This document shows positions 48,301 to 59,100 of a DNA stretch of 64,000 nt, in pieces. The position numbers and the translations under genes were made by a program. This DNA comes from Haliclystus octoradiatus (Eukaryota > Cnidaria > Staurozoa > Stauromedusae > Haliclystidae), in the NCBI GenBank assembly GCA_916610825.1, contig OU744450.1, positions 3,808,578 to 3,872,577 on the forward strand, given 5' to 3'. The notes under the pieces were generated by a model. It did no database searches. It had not been told where the DNA came from and saw only the letters and a program-made list of their open reading frames with translations. The stretch's first letter is position 1. Each line of letters starts with the position of its first letter.

Positions 48301-49753
48301 GTTACCTGTCTATAATGGTCAACCCTGTATATAGAGACCATTTGCTCTACAAGACCTGGATATTTGATTAATTTAAATCACTTCCATACCTTTTCAGTAT
48401 AATATCAATCACAGGGATTACAAATGCTAATGTCTTTCCAGATCCAGTGACCTAAATAATTGAAAATAGATCTATGTTACATACCAGTAAAATCATAACC
48501 GTGAAACGTAAAAAAAGATACATAGTACGTCATTCACTCACTGCTTCAACAGCAACATCCTTATTGCTTAAAAATAGTGGAATACATGCTGTCTGGAATA
48601 AATAAGAATTTGAACATTATATACTGCACAATAAATAATAACATAATTACTAATTAAAGACCGCACATGCAATAATTGCACGAACAGGGTCCGACAAACG
48701 TATGAATCCTGCAATCCTAGATTCCGGAAGGTTCTAGAGCAAATTCTGAAGAAAATTGATATTTTTATGATTTGTTGGTAAAACACATACAGAAGAAAAT
48801 GTTAAAATGCCTCTAGATTTCTGAGCCTTTTGTCAGACCCCGTGCACTGAGGTTTTCATCAATTATACTATTTGTTAGCGGGACTACACGCACACTGTCT
48901 GGCAAGTGACAGAAATTGGAGGAACGCTATAGCGTTGTTTTAAAGAATTGTTGATTTTGGCATATGAGATTCATTTAATGATCTCGACGATATGTGTCAC
49001 TATTTTAAAAATGGTTGGGAATACACTTGGTAAAGAAAAAAGAAAAAAAAAGAAAATTTAAGGAAAAAACCAAACTCCAACTTTTTACTTATTTTTGATT
49101 GAGTCCCTGATATAGTGACAATAATACACTGTACTCGAATATAGCCTATTACACAAATGCTCCCCAAAAATATCCGCAGCACGTGATCAAATGGACAAAG
49201 GCAACTCAATTCAATTCTCATCATTTCATAGAAACTTCAGACCTTTGCAAATGAATACATGTATGATTAAAGGGCCTAGCTTGATTGAACTTTGAAGCTC
49301 CAGGCTCTTAGCCTATAGTTTACTGGACAACAACATATATGCAGAAACAAGTAAATGAATGATCCTTAAGTGGGTTTTCTATTTGTATGCTAGAAATGAC
49401 GAGCTACATTTTTGTACTTAGACCTAAAAGCCTACAAGTTTTACGCTACAATTACATCTGGCTGGATTTTCAAATTTCAAATTAATAAGTAGTAAGACTT
49501 AGCCTAATCTATGCACTTCTTCTAGCTTGAACATTTAGCTACTGAATTCCTTTATGGATTGTTACTAAACTTTGGCACGACACTACTCTACCTCTAGGGC
49601 TCTAGATCGGTAGATTATAGTCCACTAGGCCTACTAACTAGGCCTACTCACCTGCACTGGTGTGGTGCGTTCAAATCCCAATTTGTCCAAAGCTTTCAAG
49701 CAAATATCACTCAGTTTAGGACGAAGTTCATCCCATTTAACCTCTTTATCCAT
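33322..49753 (-). CDS. DDX55: DEAD-box RNA helicase DDX55 (Spb4 family)
   Basis: Twenty exons join in phase: 49753-49652, 48592-48542, 48451-48390, 48136-48112, 47028-46940, 46274-46212, 45208-45121, 44629-44574, 43613-43571, 42809-42705, 42598-42566, 41749-41693, 40002-39935, 39097-39008, 38769-38677, 36929-36883, 35768-35701, 35198-35119, 34454-34366 and 33749-33322, giving 578 residues (human 600). Motifs in order: Q motif TTPVQ (30-34), VTGSGKT (52-58), Ia PTWELA (88-93), TPGRLED (near 139), DEAD (166-169), SAT (197-199), ARGVDIP (321-327) and HRCGRTAR (346-353). A Lys-rich tail contains [11 protein letters not shown] and ends with acidic residues. The Spb4 family unwinds pre-rRNA structure during 60S ribosome assembly in the nucleolus. 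Odd point: motif Ia has Trp where Arg is the rule. Exons 4 and 11 are microexons of 25 and 33 nt. Confidence 0.95.
35344..35524 (+). mobile_element. Pogo-type MITE copy
   Basis: TACAGTCAAACCTATTATAA start and GTACGGGTTTTACTGTA end; the full 180-bp organisation is preserved. DDX55 intron. Confidence 0.85.
35838..35975 (+). repeat. Degenerate relative of the 260-bp retrozyme unit
   Basis: CATGACGGTTAATGACCGAA at 35850 resembles a hammerhead core that has lost two bases. It is followed, in the same order as in the unit at 55531-56536, by GGGTATGACACAGGTGTTG, TTTCATGTGATCAAG, TTTTTCACCA and CTCATGTTGACCTAG. Single diverged copy in a DDX55 intron. Confidence 0.55.
35986..36140 (+). mobile_element. 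Palindromic MITE of the GGTCCGACAAA family
   Basis: Contains CCGACAAAAGTGGGGATCC, GAATCCGGAAGGCTACAGC, AAATTCAGAAGAAAGATG and ends GGCTAAATCTTTTGTCGACC. Ends are inverted relative to each other. Confidence 0.75.
38262..38434 (+). mobile_element. Pogo-type MITE copy
   Basis: ATGTTATAACGGTCACCTCT start, GTTATATACAGGTTTCACAG end; the first bases are lost. Confidence 0.8.
38782..38937 (+). mobile_element. Pogo-type MITE beside a DDX55 acceptor
   Basis: TACAGTCATACCTGTTATAA to CAGGTTGCACTGTA, with a 25-bp internal deletion. It begins about 12 bp from the acceptor of DDX55 exon 15, so the branch point of that intron must lie within the MITE or very close to it. Confidence 0.8.
39305..39445. repeat. 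GTTCATGAAC foldback MITE, diverged copy
   Basis: CACCCTTGCGAAAAATTTCG start with ATGAACATTTCATGAACAG inside; right end not recognisable. Confidence 0.6.
40499..41117. mobile_element. ~615-bp TIR element rich in AGAACAT words
   Basis: The left end AGGGCCAAACCGTAGAACAT and the complement of the right end ATGTTCTACGGTTCGGCCAA are inverted repeats of about 25 bp. Inside, AGAACAT/ATGTTCT words recur near 40540, 40570, 40935, 41000-41020, 41048 and 41070-41085. No transposase frame. Confidence 0.7.
41795..41965. repeat. GTTCATGAAC foldback MITE, diverged copy
   Basis: AACCCTGTAAAAGAAAGTTT start; internal GAACCGTTCATGAACTCTC and AATTCATGAAGCGGTTCATG; ends GTTCATTAACCCTGTAGG. Confidence 0.6.
43138..43206. 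ncRNA. Decayed inverted pair of hammerhead motifs
   Basis: The plus strand has CCGT, CTGATGA (43170-43176) and GAAAC, but the cleavage triplet is lost. The minus strand keeps GAAAC, CTCCGAG and GTA followed by ACGG, which would pair with the plus arm's CCGT type of stem I strand, but its core is mutated. TTGAGCACT follows. Best read as two non-functional hammerheads. Confidence 0.5.
43340..43495 (+). repeat. Dispersed GATCCGATC-type repeat
   Basis: ATTGGATCGGATAGTTTTT and AATCCGATCCGATGCACACC mark the same family as 21150-21292. Confidence 0.6.
44885..45065 (-). repeat. tRNA-derived SINE, family 1, truncated copy
   Basis: Matches the body and B-box side of the SINE at 13468-13836 (GGCCTTGATTGTCTATGCGC, CATCCGCCATCTTTAAG, GGATTTGAACCAAAG) and lacks the A-box end. 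Confidence 0.75.
45232..45412 (-). mobile_element. Pogo-type MITE copy
   Basis: TACAGTGAAACCTGTATATA to ATAACAGGTTTGACTGTA, full length, minus orientation. It starts 24 bp from DDX55 exon 7. Confidence 0.85.
45600..45778 (+). repeat. Pogo-type MITE, diverged copy
   Basis: GAAGTCGGACACCTGTTTAT and CATACAGGTTTCAATGTACT. The left part resembles the end of the Tigger remnant (19575-19600) more than the other MITEs do. Confidence 0.65.
46440..46690 (-). repeat. tRNA-derived SINE, family 2 (diverged copy)
   Basis: ATTTTCCACAAACCGGGTAA, GGGTGGTTGGCTATTTTGC and CCCTGCGGGCTGTGGTTC match the family; a short insertion near 46590 duplicates a CCAGCC word. Confidence 0.8.
47668..48078 (-). mobile_element. 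GGTCCGACAAA MITE split by a SINE
   Basis: The left part 47668-47812 (AGGGTCTGACAAAAGATGC ...) and the right part 48036-48078 (GGATTCCAGGATTCTTACTT, TTGTTTGACCCTG) are one MITE interrupted by the family 2 SINE at 47815-48035. Confidence 0.75.
47815..48035 (-). repeat. tRNA-derived SINE, family 2, nested in a MITE
   Basis: Poly(T) at 47812-47830 is the complement of the SINE tail; GCCCTTCCTGACGCCAACC and GGGATTGAACCTGAGACCC follow. The SINE is younger than the MITE it split. Confidence 0.85.
48684..48842 (+). mobile_element. Palindromic MITE of the GGTCCGACAAA family, reference copy
   Basis: ACAGGGTCCGACAAACGTAT start; inverted end CCTTTTGTCAGACCCCGT. The internal TTCTGAAGAAAATTGATATT block is well preserved. 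Confidence 0.8.
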
Positions 49754-50134
49754 TTGAATATCTTTTATGGTAGTATATTAGTAAACTTAGGAAAATAGCA
49801 AGCAGCTTGAATGAGATGATGACATTCTTACTTGCACATGTTTTTATCTTGTAGACAGTCTTAATTAACCAGGCCTTTGATATCTCCTGATTTCCTCATG
49901 CTATCTGAAACTTTTTATGCTTTTTACAAATAAAAGAAGCTTAGAGACTAGTGAACATGTCTATTGTCAACAACGTGACTCCATTTTGATCTTATAGCCT
50001 CTAAAAACTAATTTGAAGTCTCGAATTGAAGTTGATTTGACGAAAGAGAGCGAAAAAAGAAAGAATTTCGCAGAAAATCCAATCAGTGGTTTTATCCGCA
50101 ATAAAGTTGAACAAATAACAATAACTTTCCAACT
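49754..50134. promoter_or_regulatory. Bidirectional promoter region between DDX55 and MED15
   Basis: Only 381 bp separate the divergent start codons of two housekeeping genes, so both promoters and both 5'UTRs must fit here unless noncoding exons exist. No TATA box is evident on either strand. Confidence 0.65.
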
Positions 50135-53100
50135 ATGTCAAACGTAATGCAGGATTCAGACGATCAAAAATGGAGAACCAATGGTGACCTCAGGAATTTG
50201 GTGAAACAGAAAATGTAAGTTTGTATTTCTAAAGTTTTCGTGACTAGCTAAACGTTTATCTGTCAAATCGGTGTAAATGATGCCTGAAATTTATCACGTC
50301 TCTGCGTGCCTAGATTCAAATTATCGTGAATTATAATTTTTAAAAAATTGTCTTTTTCTTGTATTGTAGTGAAGCTAACATGCGTGGTTTCGAATCGATA
50401 ACATCTGACTCAAGTGCTGAGATTGAACATCAATTGATGACAACAGCAAAATCCAAGGTAGATTTTTATTTATCATCATTTATAGGCCTAGTAGGCTAGC
50501 TAGATAGTGATATACATGTAATAATGTTAGATATATAAAAACTTAACATTGGGAATTGGATAGTGCTCAATGCTAGTGAATAGCAGAACATAAATCTTTG
50601 GTTGTAAGTTTCACGTTATTAAAACATTTAATAAGATAATGATAGAGTTAGTGGTAGTGATATATCTATTTCTACCAATTACCAAATCTGTGGTTTCTGG
50701 CAAGTTACAATTTGCGACAACGCAGAACAAATTCTTTACCTTAATACCTTCCCATATCCCAGTCTGCAAAGCATGGCAGCTGCGCCCCCGTAATGGATAT
50801 TTTTTCTCATGATTGCCGCCCCCTATATCTGCAATTTTCATCAAAAATTAGAGTGCTTGTAAGAACCTGAAACGTCCAGCTAGGCATACTCCACATTGTG
50901 CCTATTTCCATAAACAGCATTTTAGGGTATCCCTTGTGGTGGGTCATTTCGTAATTTTTCGAAATCGATTAGTTGCGGACAAAAATCGATTCAGAATCAA
51001 GTAATCGTTCAAAAACAATAGACCTATTGTTTTCCAAGTTTTCTATGTCAATGCTGTTGAAAGCTCAAAAAAGTTTTTACGGCTTTTGTATTTCATTTCT
51101 TCGGAAATTATTCATTTCCAATCAATTATGTTTAAGAATCTCATCGTGGTTGTGATTTTTGTTTTTGAAAGTGTTACTCGCTGGTATTGATTATTCCAAA
51201 ATTAATTGTATTCATGTGTCAATTAGTGTGTGCGACACCAAATTTGTTTTCCCGGAATCGAGTAGCCCTTGCAAAATAAATAGGAATGGCGACAATAATT
51301 TTTCAATTCGGAATCTTATAAGCTAAGTTATTTAATGTTAAAAGTACCATATTTCAGACAAGCTCCTTCAAAAGTCGGAACTCATGTTGAAATGACAAAA
51401 GAGCCCACTATGGCAAAATAACAAAGTTTAGACTTAAAAAAATCGTAACTTTTTTCTCGCGAAAAAGAAATTGTCCACTTCCCAAAACAGATATGCCCAT
51501 ATCTTAGGACACCTTTTTGGCCATGTATGACTGAAATTGAACGTGAATGGTAGAGTTTGGAAAGGTTTATTAGACTTCAATGGAGTTTTGTTGTGAAAAG
51601 ATGTTGAAGCACTGGATCAACGCATGTCATGGAACAAGGTGTTGATTACTTAAACAGCGGCAAAACGCTCTGTATTCATGGGTAGATCGATGACAATAGA
51701 ACAATGAGTTTTGAACGTTTTCATCATCATTCGCGCGGTGAAGAGAATACAAAGTGTTTTTTAATTTACTTTAAATTGCAAAAGAATAAATCAAGAAAGC
51801 TTTGTTTTCAGTAAATAAGATATATGTAGGCTACTTAGAAAGAACAAGAAACACAATGTAAATGATAATCTATTTTATTGTACAAATCAAGCACTGAAAA
51901 AACAAACAAAAAATTTCCGATTAATCGATTCACAATTTCATAATCAATTCCTGAAAACATAATTGATTAATCAATGAATTGGACCCACCACCTAACCCTT
52001 AGGCTATGTTAATGAACTAAATTACTAAAGTATCAGTCGGATTTCTGATTCTGTTTTATAATTTTATTTGTCCTTCTTCTTGTAGACTGATTATCTGAAC
52101 ATGTCTGCGAGACTTATATTAAGTGCCCAAGATGCATGTAAGTAATTAAAGGTGTATCGTCATATTCATATTTCATATTCATAATTATATGATATTATGA
52201 TAGGCTTACCTACACTTCTATGTAAGAATAAAGGGTTACTGCACGGCAGCCGTGTTTGGGTTCTCTGATACCAACACGCGGGATGTTGGGAGACACTCGA
52301 GAAAGCATCAGACAAACAAGAGCCCGTAGGGCGATTGTTTTTCAGCTTTCGAGTGCCTCCCAACATCCCAAGTGTTGGTATCAGAGAACCCAAACACAAG
52401 GCTGCGGTGCAGTTACCCTTTTGTGAAACAAAACCTATTTTTACTATTTGTAAACGAATTCAACGTAAAATATTTGACTGATTAGATCAATTTTCTTCTA
52501 TAAATCTTCATGTCTTCGTCATATTTTGCCTTTCTTCGAATCACAGATCCGGAGTTATACTTTCGAACCACTTTCGATTCTTTCGAACGCCATGATTTTG
52601 ATCTGTCTTGACTCTCATTTCTGCTGTTTTGCAAACTTTTGACCGTTTGTAGGGCCTTTTTCTCTATGAATAGCCATACGACCAAACAAAATGATGCGAA
52701 AGGAAGAATGCTTTTAATTATGATATTCTGAAATATTTATATATCATCGACGATGCTAACGTTATTCAAATTTTTTTTTACAATTATTTAGAAAGTTTGG
52801 GGTTTTGTTTTTATCTATCAAGATTGTCCAAGTTGTTTTGGCTTGCGTGATCCAAAGACAGGAGTTAGCCAATCAAATTACTAAAACAGCATTCGAAAAT
52901 CTATCGAGTTTTACAATCATATTTACTACTAGGAATGTTTGAAGACATGAGTATGGTGGCCCATCGTTCTCATAGCATATTTCAACAAAAAACGATAGAA
53001 ACAGAATTAAAATACAAAAAATTGTGGGAAAAAAAATGAAAATACAATAAAATAATGAAAAAAAAAAAAAAATAATAAAAAATAATAAATAAATAAATAA

Positions 53101-56100
53101 ATAAAAAAATATAAAATAAAAAAAAATAATAAAAAAAAAAAAATAAAATAAAAAAAATAAATAAATAAATAAATAAAAAAAGAGAGAGGTATTGAAAGCT
53201 TTAGCCACAGGCGAGTGCTTTCAACACTTCCCGAGTGTCTTCCAACTTTTCAGAATGTAATAAATATGAATACAACGTTTGCAAGCATATGATACATTTA
53301 TAAAACGCTCATGTAAAAGTTCATGAATTGTGTCCATCTAACGTTCCTGAAAATAGTTCATGAACTGTTGATCAAAATGTGAAACTGTGTTTACAAGGTG
53401 TCCATGAACCGAACACATTTTAGTTAAACACACTCAACGTGTTTCAATATGTGGGGTTTTAAATTTTAATGATAATTGCATGATTTCTATTTGATAACAT
53501 TGGTCTATTATTAATGTATTTCATTCATCTATTTAGCAAATAGACAAAATCCAAGAGTTCAACAAGGTCAACCTCAACAGCCACAACTACAACAACAACA
53601 ATATCAACTAACTTCTCAGCCTCAAGTGTTGCAATCTCAACCATTAACATTATCAGTGAATCAACCATCACAACCTAGTCTACCTTCCAATTCGTCATTT
53701 TCTGTCAGCTCTGCTTTATCGATGCAAAATCAACTTGCGCAATTACAAGCTCAAAATGCATTACAGGGGATAGCAACTCCAAATCAAGCACAGAAGATGA
53801 CGTTGGTCAATATACAACAGCCGCAACAATCTGTAACGAATCAATTACAACAGTTTTCTACTGTATCAAGATTTCAACCATCTCCACAAACTTCAACTGT
53901 CACATTATCTGGTACATCCGCCCAGGTAAATGTAGGAATATAAATGCGAGAGTTGCGTAGTTGATCACAAAAAATGGTATAATAGAAATATGAATTTCTC
54001 TTATAAGCGTGAGATTAATACAGAGCATTGAATTAATTTTATTATAATTTTTCTCACTTCCAGCCAATAAATGTTGATCAAAACCAACAAGTAACACAAG
54101 CAATGTTGCAACGTATTAAACAGATCACCGCTGCGCAGGCACAGCAAAACATCACAACAACACAAGCAACACAAGCATTACTACTACATCAGCAGCAACA
54201 ACAACAACAACAGCAGTTTTCCCAACAGAATCTTGTGTCTACTAGCACAGGTTTGTGTAGTGTTTATTACTAGCATTCCAACAACATTCTAAGAACATGT
54301 CATGGAAAATTTGCCACACCGGCCGATGTTTGTTCTGACACTTTTATTATAGGGCGGTTTAAACCATGTGATATTTCTGCGCCTGTTTTGCTTGTTGCTG
54401 GTGATTGGTCGTTCGTGCCTTGGTTGATAGGCAAAATTTGTGTCGTGGCCACTTTCAATAAGGGCGTTCTCATAACTGATTTTAGCATTTTCGAAAATAG
54501 TGCTGTTGGATGACAAATCAGATATTCTTTGATTAATGGGCAATAGGTATGTGTTTTAGGATTGTTGGTGGATTGTTAGACTTGGTGTTGATGTACGATT
54601 GTTGGTGTCGAACATTTCTAAACCTTATCAAAAAACACTTTCCAAAGTTGAACGAGTTAAGCAAAATATTCAACGCCAACACCACCTCAAACATGAAGAC
54701 CATTATAACCAACCATAACAACGAAATAATTAACAGAGAAAAGAAAAATCAGCAGGCTTGTACTAAACAATGCAATTGTAGGGTAAAACGGCCTTGCCAT
54801 TTAACAATGAATGCCTCACAGAAAGCCTTGTTTACAGTTACTACCCTACCACAGAAGATCAGGAAGGTCAAAATTACATCGGTTTGACGGAGGAAACCTT
54901 CAAACAAAGATACACTCAGCATATGATGTCATTCAAACACAGAAAATATATTAACAGCACACAACTTTCGAAATACATTTGGAGATTAAATTATAGGAAA
55001 GAGAACTAAAAAATTGAATGGATCTGCCTAGCTAAAGCAAAAACATACAGCAACAAATCAAAAAAACGCCATCTATGTCTAATTGAAAAGTACCATATCA
55101 TTTGCGCAGAAGAAAATCTATTGAATAAAAAGTCTGAACTCATTCCCAAATGTAGACATGAAAATAAATTTTATCTAACGAATTATAAATCCGTGAAAAC
55201 ATAACATATATTTTATAATTTACATATGCAGATGATAACTAACCAGCGACAATAGGAAATTACAACAATACAAATTATTTCTAGCATCAAAACCCTTTGT
55301 TCTGTTAAACAATAACTGTAGGTTTGTAAGTCGATATAGGCGGAACTGTATGTTTTTCATTAATTAGTTTATTTGTCTGATGATTGCGTAAGCATGAAAC
55401 TATTAGTAACAATTATGAATGTGTAGTCTTTGACTTCTTTTATTATATTTTATTATATTTAGCTCTGTCAAATGACATTGAGCACTATTTTTTTGCTATT
55501 AGATAATATCTAATATATATATATATATATTATCGACTCGGGATGTGTCTATACTATTTGCATTATGCATTGCCCACTACTTCGGTAGTTTGAGCACTCT
55601 GGTATGGCACAGATGTTTTTTTCATGTGATGAATTTTTTCACCACATTTATAACTCATCTTGACTTAGGTGTATACTGAAGTCAGTTCCTTGTTCGCTCA
55701 CTGAGCAGTACTGATGAAGGCTAATGGCCAGAAACATGTACTTGTCTGCTGCTATGTATGTCTCAATTGCGCATGCGCAATTTTGAGCACTATCGACTCG
55801 GGATGTGTCTATACTATTTGCATTATGCATTGCCCACTACTTCGGTAGTTTGAGCACTCTGGTATGGCACAGATGTTTTTTTCATGTGATGAATTTTTTC
55901 ACCACATTTATAACTCATCTTGACTTAGGTGTATACTGAAGTCAGTTCCTTGTTCGCTCACTGAGCAGTACTGATGAAGACTAATGGCCAGAAACATGTA
56001 CTTGTCTGCTGCTATGTATGTCTCAATTGCGCATGCGCAATTTTGAGCACTATCGACTCGGGATGTGTCTATACTATTTGCATTATGCATTGCCCACTAC

Positions 56101-59100
56101 TTCGGTAGTTTGAGCACTCTGGTATGGCACAGATGTTTTTTTCATGTGATGAATTTTTTCACCACATTTATAACTCATCTTGACTTAGGTGTATACTGAA
56201 GTCAGTTCCTTGTTCGCTCACTGAGCAGTACTGATGAAGGCTAATGGCCAGAAACATGTACTTGTCTGCTGCTATGTATGTCTCAATTGCGCATGCGCAA
56301 TTTTGAGCACTATCGACTCGGGATGTGTCTATACTATTTGCATTATGCATTGCCCACTACTTCGGTAGTTTGAGCACTCTGGTATGGCACAGATGTTTTT
56401 TTCATGTGATGAATTTTTTCACCACATTTATAACTCATCTTGACTTAGGTGTATACTGAAGTCAGTTCCTTGTTCGCTCACTGAGCAGTACTGATGAAGG
56501 CTAATGGCCAGAAACATGTACTTGTCTGCTGCTATATATATTATTATATATATATATATATAATAATAATAATGGAGTCAAAGACTACGCATTCATTTTC
56601 TGTAACTTGAAGTTTCTTGCTTTATGCGATCATCAGACAGATACTATGATGATCGCATAAAGCGAGAAACTTCAAGTTACAGAAAATGAATGCATAGTCT
56701 TTGACTCCATTATTATTATTATTCACGCTCTGTCAAATGACATCGATCACTATGTCAGCTGCTGTTAGATACCATATTATTATTATTTTTACATTATATA
56801 TATACCCAATACTTTTTAAGTGCTTGTAATTTACAAATGAAAAACATATTGTACGGTACCTAGAATATCTTTTTTACAAATATTCAAGGACTTTAATCAA
56901 TTATTTTTTTAATCTTTTCCTTTTTCAGGGTCACTCCCGCAAGCCACATTTGTACGCCAACCAAATGCATCCAACTTACAAACATCCCAAATCAGTAGCC
57001 TTCGACTTCAACAATTACAACAGCAACAATTACAAAACCAACAAACACTGAAACAACAACAACAACTGAAGCTCCAACAACAACAGCAAGCACAGCAACA
57101 AAATCAACAAAAATTCATTCAACAACAACAAGTTCAACAACAACAACAACAACAGCAAGTCCAACAACAACAACAACAAGTTCAACAACAACAACAACAA
57201 CCACAATTTCAACAGCAACAACAACAGCAACAAAAATTGCAACAGCTACAACAACAACTTCAGCAACAACAACAGCAAAAACAACAACAATTCAAACAAC
57301 AGCAACTTCAACAACAACAAAATCAACAGCAACAACAAATACCAAGATTTAATATGACTCAGGTTAAATCACAGCCCTCTCCTGTTCAATATCAATCTGC
57401 AGTATCCCCTGCCCCTCCAAGATCGGTTCCCTCCCCTGCTGCTATAAAGACTGCTCCATCCCCTGGACCGCAAAGTCAACCATCGCCATCTCCTGTGGTA
57501 GGTTATGTATTTATGTTTTAACCTGTTTTTAACAGCCATATATAAGATCTTCTTAGATTGGCCATTATAGACAGGTGTGTGTGTGTGCATGCTTATGTGA
57601 ATTTGTTTTCACTTTGTAAATTACAATGTTGAGATACAACCACATGAGCTATAAGCTTATTAATGTGGATACGAAAGACTGGATATCAGTCACATTTATA
57701 TATATAGCATCTTAAAATTACAATGAGAATTTTTTACAATCGTAAAAGACATATTGTGCCCCTACGAGGAATCAGGCACTCAACCACTGAACTATTGATG
57801 CACAGTAGAGGTCTGCGAATCCAATCCGATCAGGTTTTTGTCAGATTTAGATCAATTTCTATTATTCAAAAATGGATCAGATTTCGTTGCAAATGTTAAA
57901 TCTGAATCCAAAATTTTCAGACTTTTTGCGGATCATTCGGATCGGATTGGATTCTGATCAGATCGGATCCGGATCGCAACATATTTCAAACATTCAGATT
58001 ACTTGTATGTAATCCGATCCGATGCGGAAATCTAATTCTCGAATGGTTTAGTTACATAGGGTTTGTTTCAATCAAATGATTCATTTTATATACAGTTAAA
58101 CAGCCAGCTATGAGAGGTAGATAAATTGACCACTATAGACAGGTTGCCTTTATATACAGGTTTGATTCAATAGAAAATACTATTTTTGACATTGCAAGTG
58201 TGACCACTATAGACAGGTGGCCGCTGTATAGAGGTTACCGTTATAACAGGTTTTGACTGTATTTCTCGAATGGCCACTTTGTACAACTGGCTGTTAGAGA
58301 GAGATGACCATGAAGCAGGTTTGTTTGTACCTCATTCAAACATTGTTAATGACATTATTTTTTCATGCTCTTCGTGCCCATCATAATATCTTGCACATAG
58401 GATGGACACACAGGAAATTAATATATACTCACCTAAGGTGTTTTGATTTGTTTACACTTCACTTGTGTTTTCCAACATTACTTGTGCATAGAAGTACTAG
58501 TAGGGATGAAGCTTGATTGTCTGATTCTAGGGTATGGCGTCCCCTCTTCCATCTGTCCCAACACCTGGCAATCCACTATCAACTGGTGGATCGGCACCTA
58601 GTCCATTAACACCATCAGAAGAAGTAGCATACCACGATAAGGTGAAATTTTGTTTTTCTCTTACAATGGAACCTGAATATAAAAATCAGTTATGAGATCA
58701 GGCATGTGCATGAGAAAACTCACAGAAAACTCCAACGACAAACACATATCTACCTATTCCCATGCGAAAAACATTTCAGGAGTTCATGAACAGTTTACGA
58801 ACAGTCCATGAACGTTAAATGGCTCCAAATTTTTCATGAATTGTTCATGATTTCCTGAACTGTTTTTCGCAGGAGGAGTCACTCTAATTACGCATATATA
58901 ACAATGTTTGTTGAATTGGTTTGTGAATAGTTCATGAACTGATTTCACAAGAAGGTCTCAGCTATGCTATTAAGGGAAAGCATCCACATTAAATTGTTCA
59001 AATGCAATATACAATACCGTACAAAGTCCATTGTCCACTATCCAGAGAATGAAAGATATTTTAGATAAATTGAAACTATCAATAAATAAATCATTTTTAA

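Larger units (their letters stand above)
55531..56536 (+). mobile_element. Retrozyme: 260-bp tandem units each with a hammerhead
   Basis: Units start at 55531, 55791, 56051 and 56311, exactly 260 bp apart; three are complete and the fourth ends at 56536. They are almost identical; one visible change is G to A at 55980. Each has one type I hammerhead, so a transcript would be cut into 260-nt monomers able to circularise. No protein is encoded; a 60-codon frame repeated on the minus strand is a by-product. Both sides are (AT)n, suggesting insertion into an AT microsatellite. Non-autonomous retrozymes of this build are known in animals and plants; in animals Penelope-like elements are the suspected helpers, and one lies directly upstream here. 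Confidence 0.85.

Noticed and set aside
52873-53208. Phe/Tyr-rich membrane-like frame
   Set aside because: Translation of the A-rich low-complexity tract.
55648-56350. Three identical 60-codon frames on the minus strand
   Set aside because: They exist only because the 260-bp retrozyme unit is repeated; no protein family, and each unit already has a ribozyme explanation.
57030-57242. Leu-rich minus-strand frame
   Set aside because: Antisense of the CAA-coded glutamine tract in MED15 exon 6.
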